From an uncultured Oscillospiraceae bacterium (GTDB taxonomy: Bacteria; Bacillota; Clostridia; Oscillospirales; Oscillospiraceae), in contig CANRNF010000001.1 of the NCBI GenBank assembly GCA_947631865.1, positions 29,286-93,285 of the forward strand: DNA of 64,000 bases. Direction: 5' to 3'. Below the pieces are notes generated by a model. It saw only the letters and a list, made by a program, of their open reading frames with translations. It ran no database searches and was not told where the DNA came from. This document shows, in pieces, positions 16,567-24,081 of this stretch. Positions within the stretch are counted from its first letter, which is position 1; every line of letters starts with the position of its first letter. The position numbers and the translations under genes are program-made.

Positions 16567-18036
16567 ATGGACAGAAGCGGAAGATCGGGATCCCTTCTTC
16601 AAAACTACATATTCAATTCTCTCAAAACGTTCTCGGGCCTGCTTTTCCCGCTTATCACGTTCACCTATTCCGCCCGTATCCTCGGGCAGGAGGGGATAGG
16701 CCAGGTCAACTTCGCCAAGTCGATCGTCTCCTACTTTACGATGCTCGCGATGCTGGGCATGAGCCAGTACGGCACGCGGGAGGCGGCAAAGATCCGCGAC
16801 GACCGGGCGGCGCTGAGCCAGTATGCCCGGGAGATGCTGCTGATCAACGGCTGCACGACAGCCGCCGCCTATGTGCTGCTGGCTGTGGCCGCGGTGTCGA
16901 TCCCGAAGCTGGGAGACTATAAGCTGCTGCTGGTAGTGTGCTGCCCGGCCGTGCTGCTGCAGGGCATGGGCATGGAGTGGCTCTATCAGGCGCTGGAGGA
17001 ATACCGATACATCGCCGTGCGCTCCATGCTCTTTCAGGCTGTGGCGCTGGCGGCGATGTTCGTTTTTGTCCGGCGGCCGGAGGATGTGATCCCTTATGCG
17101 TTCATCAATATGTGTGCGACCTCCGGTTCCTATCTGTTGAATTTTTGGAACGCGCGCAAGTATGTGGATCTGCGTCCGGCGGGCCGTCTGCAAATAAAAA
17201 AGCATTTACGGCCGCTGATCTGGCTTTTCGCGATGAGCGTTTCCATCGAGCTGTACACAGTTCTTGACAGCACCATGCTTGGGTTTCTTCAAAACGACGC
17301 AGCTGTCGGACGGTATACCGCTGCGGTCAAGGTGAACAGGATCGTCAATTCGCTCATCACCGCCGTGGGCGTCATCCTGATCCCGCGCCTTTCCTATTAC
17401 ATAGGCCACAGCGAGATGGATAAGGTCAGACTGCTGGTGAAAAAGGCTTATAACTACGTTTTTCTCCTCTCCGTCCCCGCCGCTCTGGGCCTTTTCATGC
17501 TCAGCGACGAGATCATCCGCCTGTTCAGCGGAAGCGGCTTCGCCTCTGCCGGCCTGACGATGCGGCTGCTTACGCCCATCGTGCTGGTGATCCCCTTCAG
17601 CGTCGTGACGAACACCCAGACATTCGTACCGATGGGAAAGGAAAAACTTATCCTGATCTCCACGCTGACAGGCGCGGTCACCAATTTCACCTGTAATCTG
17701 CTGCTGATCCCGCGCTTCGCGGAAAACGGCGCAGCAGTCGCGACCGTAGTGGCAGAGACATGTGTTGCAGGCGTCTGCTTTTTCAACGCCGCAAGATATT
17801 TCCCCATGGCCGAGATCTTCCGGGGGCATTGGCAGTATTGGCTCGCGGCCCTGCCCATTTTACCTATCGGGGTGCTGCTGAGGGGCTGCCTGACGAATGA
17901 CATCGTGCGTGTGGCCACAACGGTCGCGCTGTCGGCGGGGTGTTATTTTGCGGCCCTCGCCTGCCTGAAAAACGAGTACTTTATGGAAGCGCTGGGCAAG
18001 GTGCGGGACTGGCTGGAGAAAAAACGCCGGAAGTGA
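16567..18036 (+). CDS. Wzx-like oligosaccharide flippase (MATE/MOP superfamily)
   Basis: Membrane protein of 489 residues with about 14 hydrophobic segments. It opens with LLQNYIFNSLKTFSGLLFPLITFTYSARILG and has the GxGxVNFAKSIVSYF segment, both typical of Wzx (PF01943) flippases, which move undecaprenyl-PP-linked repeat units across the membrane. ATG 16567 lies three bases after the GT2 stop, with no clear ribosome site, so it may be translationally coupled. Together with the Wzy-like protein and the initiating transferases it defines a Wzx/Wzy-type pathway. Confidence 0.9.
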   Translation: MDRSGRSGSLLQNYIFNSLKTFSGLLFPLITFTYSARILGQEGIGQVNFAKSIVSYFTMLAMLGMSQYGTREAAKIRDDRAALSQYAREMLLINGCTTAAAYVLLAVAAVSIPKLGDYKLLLVVCCPAVLLQGMGMEWLYQALEEYRYIAVRSMLFQAVALAAMFVFVRRPEDVIPYAFINMCATSGSYLLNFWNARKYVDLRPAGRLQIKKHLRPLIWLFAMSVSIELYTVLDSTMLGFLQNDAAVGRYTAAVKVNRIVNSLITAVGVILIPRLSYYIGHSEMDKVRLLVKKAYNYVFLLSVPAALGLFMLSDEIIRLFSGSGFASAGLTMRLLTPIVLVIPFSVVTNTQTFVPMGKEKLILISTLTGAVTNFTCNLLLIPRFAENGAAVATVVAETCVAGVCFFNAARYFPMAEIFRGHWQYWLAALPILPIGVLLRGCLTNDIVRVATTVALSAGCYFAALACLKNEYFMEALGKVRDWLEKKRRK

Positions 18037-18064
18037 CCCTTGATATTGAAACAGGAGAACCAAA

Positions 18065-19186
18065 ATGAAGTTTGACTACCTTATCGTGGGCGCCGGATTA
18101 TTCGGTGCGGTATTCGCCGAGCGGGCGAAGAGCGCCGGGAAGAAGTGCCTGGTCATCGACCGGAGGGACCATATAGCCGGAAACGTGTATACATATGGGC
18201 AGGCCGGTATCAACGTGCACAAATACGGTCCCCATATCTTCCATACCAATGATACCGAGGTGTGGGAGTACGCGAGCCGGTTCACGAAGTTTTATAACTT
18301 TAAGCTGGGGACCATCGCCAACTACAAGGGGGAGATCTACTCCCTGCCCTTCAATATGTATACCTTCAACCGGATGTGGGGCGTGCTGACGCCGGAGGAG
18401 GCAGAAGCGAAGATCGCTGCCCAGCGGGAGGCCGCCGGTATCACCGAGCCGAAAAACCTGGAGGAGCAGGCCATCTCCCTGGTGGGGACGGATATCTACG
18501 AGAAACTGATAAAGGGCTACACGGAAAAGCAGTGGGGCCGGCCGTGCAAAGAACTGCCAGCGTTCATCATCAAGCGGCTGCCGGTGCGGTTCACCTACGA
18601 CAACAACTACTTCAACGCCCTGTACCAGGGCATCCCAGTGGGCGGCTATACCCAGATGGTGGCCAATATGCTGGAGGGCATAGAGGTGCGTCTGGGCGTG
18701 GACTACCTGGAGCACAAGGCGGAGCTGGACGCCCTTGCGGAGAAGGTGGTGTACACCGGACCCATTGACGCCTACTTTGGCTATAGGCTTGGCGCGTTGG
18801 AATACCGCTCTGTGCGGTTCGAGGTGGAAGAACTGGACAAGCCCAGCTACCAAGGCAACGCTATAGTGAACTACACGGACCGGGACACGCCGTACACGCG
18901 GATCATCGAGCACAAGTGGTTCGAACAGGGAAGCGGCGATGCGGGAAAGACGGTGATCAGCCGGGAGTACAGCGCGGAGTGGAAACCTGGGGACGAGCCC
19001 TATTATCCGGTAAACGACGAGAAGAACGGGGCGCTGTATCAGAAGTACAAGGACCTGGCGGAGCAGGAGCCTAACGTACTCTTCGGCGGCCGTCTGGGAG
19101 AGTATAAATACTACGACATGGACCAGGTCATCCGCGCCGCGCTGAAACAGTGGGAAAACAGCCGCGTCCCTGCGGGCACAGAGTAA
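18065..19186 (+). CDS. glf: UDP-galactopyranose mutase
   Basis: FAD enzyme that converts UDP-galactopyranose to UDP-galactofuranose; GalE can supply the substrate. DYLIVGAGLFGAVFAER at residues 4-20 binds FAD, followed by RRDHIAGNVYTY, YGPHIFHTN, LPFNMYTFNRMWG, GYTEKQWGRPC and a late RxxEYxYYDMDQV segment. The 373 residues are standard. ATG 18065 has CAGGAG ten bases before. The DNA is GC-richer than that of the flanking FkbM gene. A broken second copy of the 5' end of such a gene lies at 34405. Confidence 0.95.
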   Translation: MKFDYLIVGAGLFGAVFAERAKSAGKKCLVIDRRDHIAGNVYTYGQAGINVHKYGPHIFHTNDTEVWEYASRFTKFYNFKLGTIANYKGEIYSLPFNMYTFNRMWGVLTPEEAEAKIAAQREAAGITEPKNLEEQAISLVGTDIYEKLIKGYTEKQWGRPCKELPAFIIKRLPVRFTYDNNYFNALYQGIPVGGYTQMVANMLEGIEVRLGVDYLEHKAELDALAEKVVYTGPIDAYFGYRLGALEYRSVRFEVEELDKPSYQGNAIVNYTDRDTPYTRIIEHKWFEQGSGDAGKTVISREYSAEWKPGDEPYYPVNDEKNGALYQKYKDLAEQEPNVLFGGRLGEYKYYDMDQVIRAALKQWENSRVPAGTE

Positions 19187-19209
19187 ACGAAAAAGGAGAG
19201 ATACGAGAG

Positions 19210-20128
19210 ATGGGCATGGAAAAAATATCTGCTTTATATGAGAAAAAGAAGGCTGTATTCATTGGGTACTGTAAAGAGCATAAAGTGCTGATGAAGGCGA
19301 TGACGCCTGTACGATCCTTGTGGCAGAAGATCGGGTTTGGGCGTTATTTGCATGATATCAATCCAGAGACCAGGAAGATGGAGCAGGATAAGCATGAGAG
19401 ATATCTTCGCTCAGACGATCAGCACAAGGAAGAGATCAACAGGCTCTTTGATATGCTGGAGGATGATCTGTCCCGTTATACACTGGAGAAGGTGTTGGCT
19501 TATCGCCAGTCGTGGGACAAAACCGTGCTGACGGATATTATTTCATACCCTCCCTATTTTCAGAAAGATATCTTTGGCCCGGTAAAGGACGAGGTGTTTG
19601 TGGATGGAGGAGCGTATATTGGCGATACCATCGAAAGCTTCGTAAATGAGTTCGGGGGGGTACAAAAAAATATATGCTTGGGAACCTGATACCGCAAATC
19701 TGGTTGCGTTAAGAAAGAATACCCGCAAATACAGCGATATCGTCTGTGTTCCATATGGTCTTTGGAGCGGGAGGACCACGCTGTGCTTTTCATCAAGAGG
19801 CTATAGGGTGTCTGAGATATCCATGGTCGTTGAAGGGGGCGGTGCGGACACAGATATGATAGAGGTGGACAGCATCGACAATGTCTGCCGTAGTGATAAA
19901 GTGACCTTTATTAAAATGGATATCGAGGGAAGCGAACAGGCTGCCCTGGAGGGAGCCATTGACGTGATCAAACGGGACAAGCCCCGCCTGGCGATCTGCA
20001 TCTACCATAAGCCGGAGGATCTGTTTGAGATACCATTTTGGATCAAGGAAACAGTACCGGAGTATAAACTGTATATGCGGCATCACAGCGATTTTATCGC
20101 GGATACAGTGATCTATGCGACTGTATAG
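19210..20128 (+). CDS. FkbM-family methyltransferase, out of frame at a G7 tract (phase-OFF as sequenced)
   Basis: Second FkbM gene with the same fault as the one at 6178. The frame from ATG 19210 (GGAGAG upstream; MGMEKISALYEKKK) reads to DEVFVDGGAYIGDT and then fails at a run of seven G (19654-19660), stopping at 19689; the rest of the SAM fold (KKIYAWEPDTANL, FIKMDIEGSE, CIYHKPED) is in the next frame as ORF 19646-20128. G9 or G6, or loss of one A from the A7 run just after it, restores a protein of about 306 residues. The break is inside the SAM domain, so the present allele is certainly inactive. Target unknown; sugar O-methylation is inferred. Confidence 0.82.
19654..19660 (+). repeat. 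Poly-G tract (G7), followed by A7, in FkbM gene 2
   Basis: Seven G, then TAC, then seven A at 19664-19670. The frame is lost here; G9 would restore it, matching the in-frame length of the other tracts. Confidence 0.9.
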
Positions 20129-20176
20129 ACTCGCAATGGCGGCGCAAGGATAAGGCGCCGATGAAGGAGTATGGAT

Positions 20177-21622
20177 ATGAATCTGTTAAACCGGATACAT
20201 AAAAAGAGTATACTTGTCATCGGCGATGTGATGCTGGATACCTATTACACCGGCGAGGTCAGACGCATATCGCCGGAGGCGCCGGTTCCGGTGTTCCGGA
20301 AGCTGGCGGAGCGGAGCGTGCCGGGGGGCGCGGCCAATGTTGCGGCGAACCTGGCGGCGGCGAACCAGTCTGTGAGCATCCTCTCCGTGATCGGAGAGGA
20401 CGCGGCGGGGGCGCAACTCGTGACCCGGCTTTCCCGGACAGGGATCGATACCGCGATGCTTGTCCCTCTGAAGGAGTGCACGACGGAAAAGGTACGGTTC
20501 ATCGCCGAGAACAACCAGCAGGTCATGCGTCTGGACAACGAGGTCATTGATGAGATCGACAATGAGACCCGTGACAGATTGCTTGGAATTCTTAGAGAAC
20601 GAGTCGATGCTTTCGATACTATCGTTATTTCTGACTATGGAAAAGGACTGCTGACGGAGTCATTCACTCAGGGAGTTATTCGGCTTGCGAAAAAGCACGG
20701 GAAACGCACGCTTATAGATGTAAAGGGGAATAATGCGGCCAAGTACGCCGGGGCGTTTCTTATAAAACCAAATATGTCGGAACTGCGGGACATGACAGGC
20801 CTGCCAGCAAAAACGGATGAGCAGATCGTGTCTGCATCCATCGTGCTGCAGGAGACCTGCGATGCCCAATACATACTCACCACATGTGGCGGTCGCGGCA
20901 TGGTACTGGTTGGGGGGAAGCAGCCTGTCTTCGTGGCGGCTGACGATCACGAGGTCTTTGACGTCACGGGCGCAGGAGATACGGCGCTCGCCTATCTGGC
21001 GGCAGCTCTCGCCAACGGTTTTTCTGTGCGCAAAGCCGTGGAAGTGTCAAATCACGCAGCAGGCCTCCAGGTCACGAAGGTCGGTACTGCGGCCATAGGG
21101 CTGCGGGAGGTCAGTGAGGCCATGTCAGGGGCCGGGGAGGACATGGTAAACAAGATGCTGGACAGGCGATCTGCGGCGAGACTTCGGGAACTGGCAACGG
21201 AGAAAAGGATCGTGTTCACCAACGGCTGCTTCGATATCCTCCATGTAGGGCATATCCGCTATCTGCGCCAGGCGGCGGCCCTGGGGGACATGCTGGTGGT
21301 AGGCCTGAACAGCGACGCGTCTGTGCGAAGGCTGAAGGGCGAGGGGCGGCCGGTCAACTCCGAGAACGACCGAGCGGAACTTCTGGCGTCGCTGGAGTTT
21401 GTGGACTATATAGTGGTCTTTGAGGAGGACACGCCCTATGAGCTCATCAAACAGATCCAGCCCGATGTTCTGGTGAAGGGCGGGGATTACGCCCCAGAGG
21501 ATGTCGTGGGCAGGGACATCGTGGAGGCCCGGGGCGGAAAGCTGGTTCTGATAGATTTTGTGGAAGGCAAGTCCACAACCGGGATCATCCATCGGATAAG
21601 GAGTGGGGAAGAGGATGAATGA
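20177..21622 (+). CDS. hldE: Bifunctional heptose 7-phosphate kinase / heptose 1-phosphate adenylyltransferase
   Basis: 481 residues in two domains. The N-terminal ribokinase-type kinase (residues 1-315) has [13 protein letters not shown], the [15 protein letters not shown] substrate loop and [17 protein letters not shown] (catalytic Asp). The C-terminal nucleotidyltransferase (from about 340) has [20 protein letters not shown] with the HxGH motif and later [13 protein letters not shown]. Together they turn D-glycero-D-manno-heptose 7-phosphate into the ADP-heptose precursor. AAGGAG at 20164 is one base from ATG 20171 but seven from ATG 20177, so I take the latter. This enzyme is typical of Gram-negative LPS synthesis and is unusual, though not unknown, in a Clostridia glycan locus. 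No HldD epimerase gene is in the window. Confidence 0.92.
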   Translation: MNLLNRIHKKSILVIGDVMLDTYYTGEVRRISPEAPVPVFRKLAERSVPGGAANVAANLAAANQSVSILSVIGEDAAGAQLVTRLSRTGIDTAMLVPLKECTTEKVRFIAENNQQVMRLDNEVIDEIDNETRDRLLGILRERVDAFDTIVISDYGKGLLTESFTQGVIRLAKKHGKRTLIDVKGNNAAKYAGAFLIKPNMSELRDMTGLPAKTDEQIVSASIVLQETCDAQYILTTCGGRGMVLVGGKQPVFVAADDHEVFDVTGAGDTALAYLAAALANGFSVRKAVEVSNHAAGLQVTKVGTAAIGLREVSEAMSGAGEDMVNKMLDRRSAARLRELATEKRIVFTNGCFDILHVGHIRYLRQAAALGDMLVVGLNSDASVRRLKGEGRPVNSENDRAELLASLEFVDYIVVFEEDTPYELIKQIQPDVLVKGGDYAPEDVVGRDIVEARGGKLVLIDFVEGKSTTGIIHRIRSGEEDE

Positions 21623-22196
21623 GTTGATCTGTGAGAGGCTTCGTGACAGCATTGATCTGAAAAGGAGCCTTTTGCAGGATAATGTCCTGCTGGGGACTGT
21701 ATCCGCGCTGGCGGACGAGATCGTGAAGTGTTTGAAAAAAGGCGGGAAGCTTGTTCTGTGCGGCAATGGTGGATCTGCCTCTGACGCGATGCATTTTGCC
21801 GGGGAGATAGTGGGTCGGTTCCAGAAGGAGCGGGAGCCATGGCCGGCAGTGGTACTGAACGCGGACGTGGCGGCGATGACGTCCATAGCCAACGATTACG
21901 GCTATGATGAGGTGTTTGCCCGGCAGGCAATGGGATGTCTAAGAGCTGGCGACGTCTTTATCGGGATCAGTACCAGCGGGAACTCGGAAAATGTGCGCCG
22001 GGCCGCGGTGGAAGCCAGGGATAAGGGCGCCGTGACCGCGGCGCTTCTTGGCCGGGACGGAGGAAAGATCGGGAAGTTCGTGGATCATCCGATCATAGTG
22101 CGCAGCGATGTGACGGCCAGGGTGCAGGAGTGTCATATCACGCTGATCCATATCCTCTGCGAGCTGGTGGAAAGCGAGATGGCAAGCCATGAATAG
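21615..22196 (+). CDS. gmhA: Sedoheptulose 7-phosphate isomerase
   Basis: SIS-domain enzyme of 193 residues that makes heptose 7-phosphate from sedoheptulose 7-phosphate, the first step of the heptose branch. [24 protein letters not shown] (phosphate-binding SIS loop), [12 protein letters not shown] and [13 protein letters not shown] are the GmhA hallmarks, and the ending [16 protein letters not shown] carries the active-site His and Glu region. ATG 21615 overlaps the hldE end by eight bases and has GGGGAAGAGG upstream; the track's 21603 GTG is unlikely. Confidence 0.93.
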   Translation: MNELICERLRDSIDLKRSLLQDNVLLGTVSALADEIVKCLKKGGKLVLCGNGGSASDAMHFAGEIVGRFQKEREPWPAVVLNADVAAMTSIANDYGYDEVFARQAMGCLRAGDVFIGISTSGNSENVRRAAVEARDKGAVTAALLGRDGGKIGKFVDHPIIVRSDVTARVQECHITLIHILCELVESEMASHE

Positions 22197-22641
22197 GGCT
22201 GCATTTTTCGATCGGGACGGGACCATCAATGTGGATATCGGGTATCTGCATAGGCCGGAGGACGTTGCATTCATTGAGGGCGTGCCGGAACTGATCCGTA
22301 AGTACAACGATGAAGGCTATCTTGTAATAGTGATCACCAACCAGTCTGGTATCGCCCGGGGAATGTTTACGGAAGAGGACATGCACCGGGTCCATACGGC
22401 CATGAACGAGCGGCTGCAAAAGGAATACGGCGCGCATATCGATGCATTTTATTTCTGTCCCCATTTGCCAGAGATCACAGGAGAGTGTGAGTGCCGGAAA
22501 CCAAAGCCAGGGCTTTTTTTACGGGCGATAAAAGATAATGATATCGATCCTGCGCAAAGTGTGTCCTATGGCGATTCGGAGCGCGACGAGATCGCCTCCA
22601 ATGCTGCAGGGATCAGGAGATTTCGGTATATCCATGGTTAA
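22189..22641 (+). CDS. gmhB: Heptose 1,7-bisphosphate phosphatase (HAD, histidinol-phosphatase type)
   Basis: HAD phosphatase that removes the 7-phosphate between the two HldE reactions. FFDRDGTINVD has the nucleophile D8 and acid D10, VITNQSGIARG is motif II, the Zn-binding loop is CPHLPEITGECECRKPKPG, and motif IV is GDSERDE. At 150 residues it is shorter than E. coli GmhB (191) but ends just after the HAD core. GDSERDE replaces the usual GDKxxDI. ATG 22189 overlaps gmhA by eight bases. The three heptose genes are clearly one translation-coupled block at the end of the locus. Confidence 0.88.
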   Translation: MNRAAFFDRDGTINVDIGYLHRPEDVAFIEGVPELIRKYNDEGYLVIVITNQSGIARGMFTEEDMHRVHTAMNERLQKEYGAHIDAFYFCPHLPEITGECECRKPKPGLFLRAIKDNDIDPAQSVSYGDSERDEIASNAAGIRRFRYIHG

Positions 22642-22704
22642 ATGCATATATTTATCTTTCCGTTCCACCGTTGATACATACATTATGTGGTTTATGTTAC
22701 TGTG

Positions 22705-22729
22705 GCAGACTCGAGTTATCCGAGTCTGC
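22705..22729 (+). terminator. Perfect 9-bp hairpin after the glycan locus, no U tract
   Basis: GCAGACTCG and CGAGTCTGC pair perfectly around a 7-base loop, 64 bases after gmhB. No run of T follows, so it may be a weak terminator, an RNA-end stabiliser, or a remnant site linked to the recombinase fragment just after it. Confidence 0.5.
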
Positions 22730-22756
22730 CCGCTTTGCGGCTAGCAAGGCAAAGAA

Positions 22757-22885
22757 ATGATCCAGACAGAATACCGCCGTTTGGTGGAGGTGGCCGAGGC
22801 AGAGGGAGACAGGCGCCTGGTCATGCTGGTGCAGACGATCTGCGCCACCGGTAGTACTCTCCCAGCCGGGGAGAATCCCGCGTGA
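22757..22885 (+). pseudogene. Tyrosine recombinase/integrase remnant
   Basis: A 42-codon ORF from ATG 22757 (AAGG upstream) reads MIQTEYRRLVEVAEAEG...RLVMLVQTICATGS. This matches the opening of the catalytic domain of phage-type tyrosine recombinases (L-T-x-x-EY-x-R-L ... QTICATGIRxSEL), but it breaks just where the catalytic Arg should be and ends at 22885. It is too short to work. It is missing from the ORF track. It suggests that a mobile element once sat between the glycan and acylation units. Confidence 0.55.
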
Positions 22886-22969
22886 GCGGAGCGTTTTGAA
22901 GTGGATCTGTCATGAAAGAACTGGAATATAGATCCATCGTTTGCAAGGGACGAAAATGCACGCCAGGAC

Positions 22970-22998
22970 TTGACAAGAAGGCGGCTGGGGGGTAAAAT
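22970..22998 (+). promoter_or_regulatory. Sigma-A promoter for the acylation/dehydratase operon
   Basis: TTGACA (22970-22975), 17-base spacer, TAAAAT (22993-22998), about 70 bases before the SGNH gene. The 408 bases between gmhB and the SGNH gene otherwise hold only the hairpin and the integrase remnant. The spacer contains a G6 run, so slippage there could alter promoter spacing. Confidence 0.75.
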
Positions 22999-23067
22999 CG
23001 ACCAAGATTCGATTAAAATAGGTCATTGTACGTATTTTAGTTAAGATGAATGAAGGATCATACTATT

Positions 23068-24081
23068 ATGGCTAGAGGGCTGAGATCTATACTTGTTAAA
23101 TCACTGGCATTTGTTATTCCTTTGATCGTTTGTTCGATCCTTACTAACATACTCATGACAAAAGATCCAATGCGCTATTTTGATGGAGAATACCCATGGT
23201 ATCGGGAGAACGGGGAATACGCGGAAGGGCACGAGGATTATTGTCGTGTGCTGATAATGGGAGATTCTGTCTCAAAATCAGCGTGGCTACCCTCAGAACT
23301 GTCAGAAGATACATATAATTTCGCTATTGGCGGCGCATCACCCATAGAGGAGTATTACTGCCTGAGTGAATATCTGCAGAATAATGATGCGCCGGAGTAT
23401 CTGCTTTATTCGCAAATGCCGAGCCACTTTATAGATGCAGAGTGTTTCTGGACCAGAGGCGTTTACTTTCATAGGATCGGTATGCCTCAGGTTTTAGATG
23501 TCTACAAGACGATTAAGAGTATTACAGGGGAAGTCGGTGAATCATTCAGCATAAAAAGAATTCTCGATATTCCTCTATACTATTCGTACTCACCTATCTA
23601 TTATACTTCTGCTGTGCTCAAGGGAACGATCGCGGGCAGAGAGCAGACAAATAGAACAGCTTATCAGGATGTTATCGAGAACAAGGGACATATGTATTTT
23701 GGATCAAATAATGGTCAGAAGATCTGCGCATTTTCGATCGTTGACGGTGAGCACTTTCAGTGTGATGCATTGATCGATATCTATTTCAGAAGAATAATTG
23801 AACTCTGTGAAGATCATGATATCAAATTTGTCTACCAAAGCTGTCCATTGTCAGAGATAACATATTCCGATATAGACAACATGATCATTCGTGAATATAA
23901 CGCTTACATGGAAGCGCTGAAGGAGTCGTATCCTAATGCAGAGATCAATGCTGAGCTTTTTTACTACAGTGATGATCTGTTTAATGATGATGCTCATCTG
24001 TCTGAAGCAGGCGCTACCAGGTTTTCTCGTGAAATGTGTGATAAATATGCCTATATATTTTGTGAGGAGTCCGACGCATGA
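23068..24081 (+). CDS. SGNH-hydrolase-like membrane-anchored protein, probable O-acylation partner
   Basis: 337 residues with one N-terminal membrane segment (about residues 8-28) and an extracytoplasmic SGNH-like domain: LIMGDSVSKSAW near residue 66 (nucleophile Ser), NFAIGGASPIEEYY (Gly block) and DDAHLSEAGATRF near 307 (D-x-x-H catalytic pair). Proteins like this (DltD, AlgX/AlgJ) work with MBOAT acyltransferases outside the membrane, and an MBOAT is encoded four genes on. ATG 23068 is ten bases after AAGGA; ATG 23050 is an alternative. It overlaps the FkbH gene by four bases. The DNA is AT-rich beside the genes that follow. The family is assigned from motifs only. Confidence 0.72.
   Translation: MARGLRSILVKSLAFVIPLIVCSILTNILMTKDPMRYFDGEYPWYRENGEYAEGHEDYCRVLIMGDSVSKSAWLPSELSEDTYNFAIGGASPIEEYYCLSEYLQNNDAPEYLLYSQMPSHFIDAECFWTRGVYFHRIGMPQVLDVYKTIKSITGEVGESFSIKRILDIPLYYSYSPIYYTSAVLKGTIAGREQTNRTAYQDVIENKGHMYFGSNNGQKICAFSIVDGEHFQCDALIDIYFRRIIELCEDHDIKFVYQSCPLSEITYSDIDNMIIREYNAYMEALKESYPNAEINAELFYYSDDLFNDDAHLSEAGATRFSREMCDKYAYIFCEESDA

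Noticed and set aside
22705-22729. Calling the hairpin an attachment site
   Set aside because: No second copy was seen in the window and the neighbouring integrase is only a fragment.
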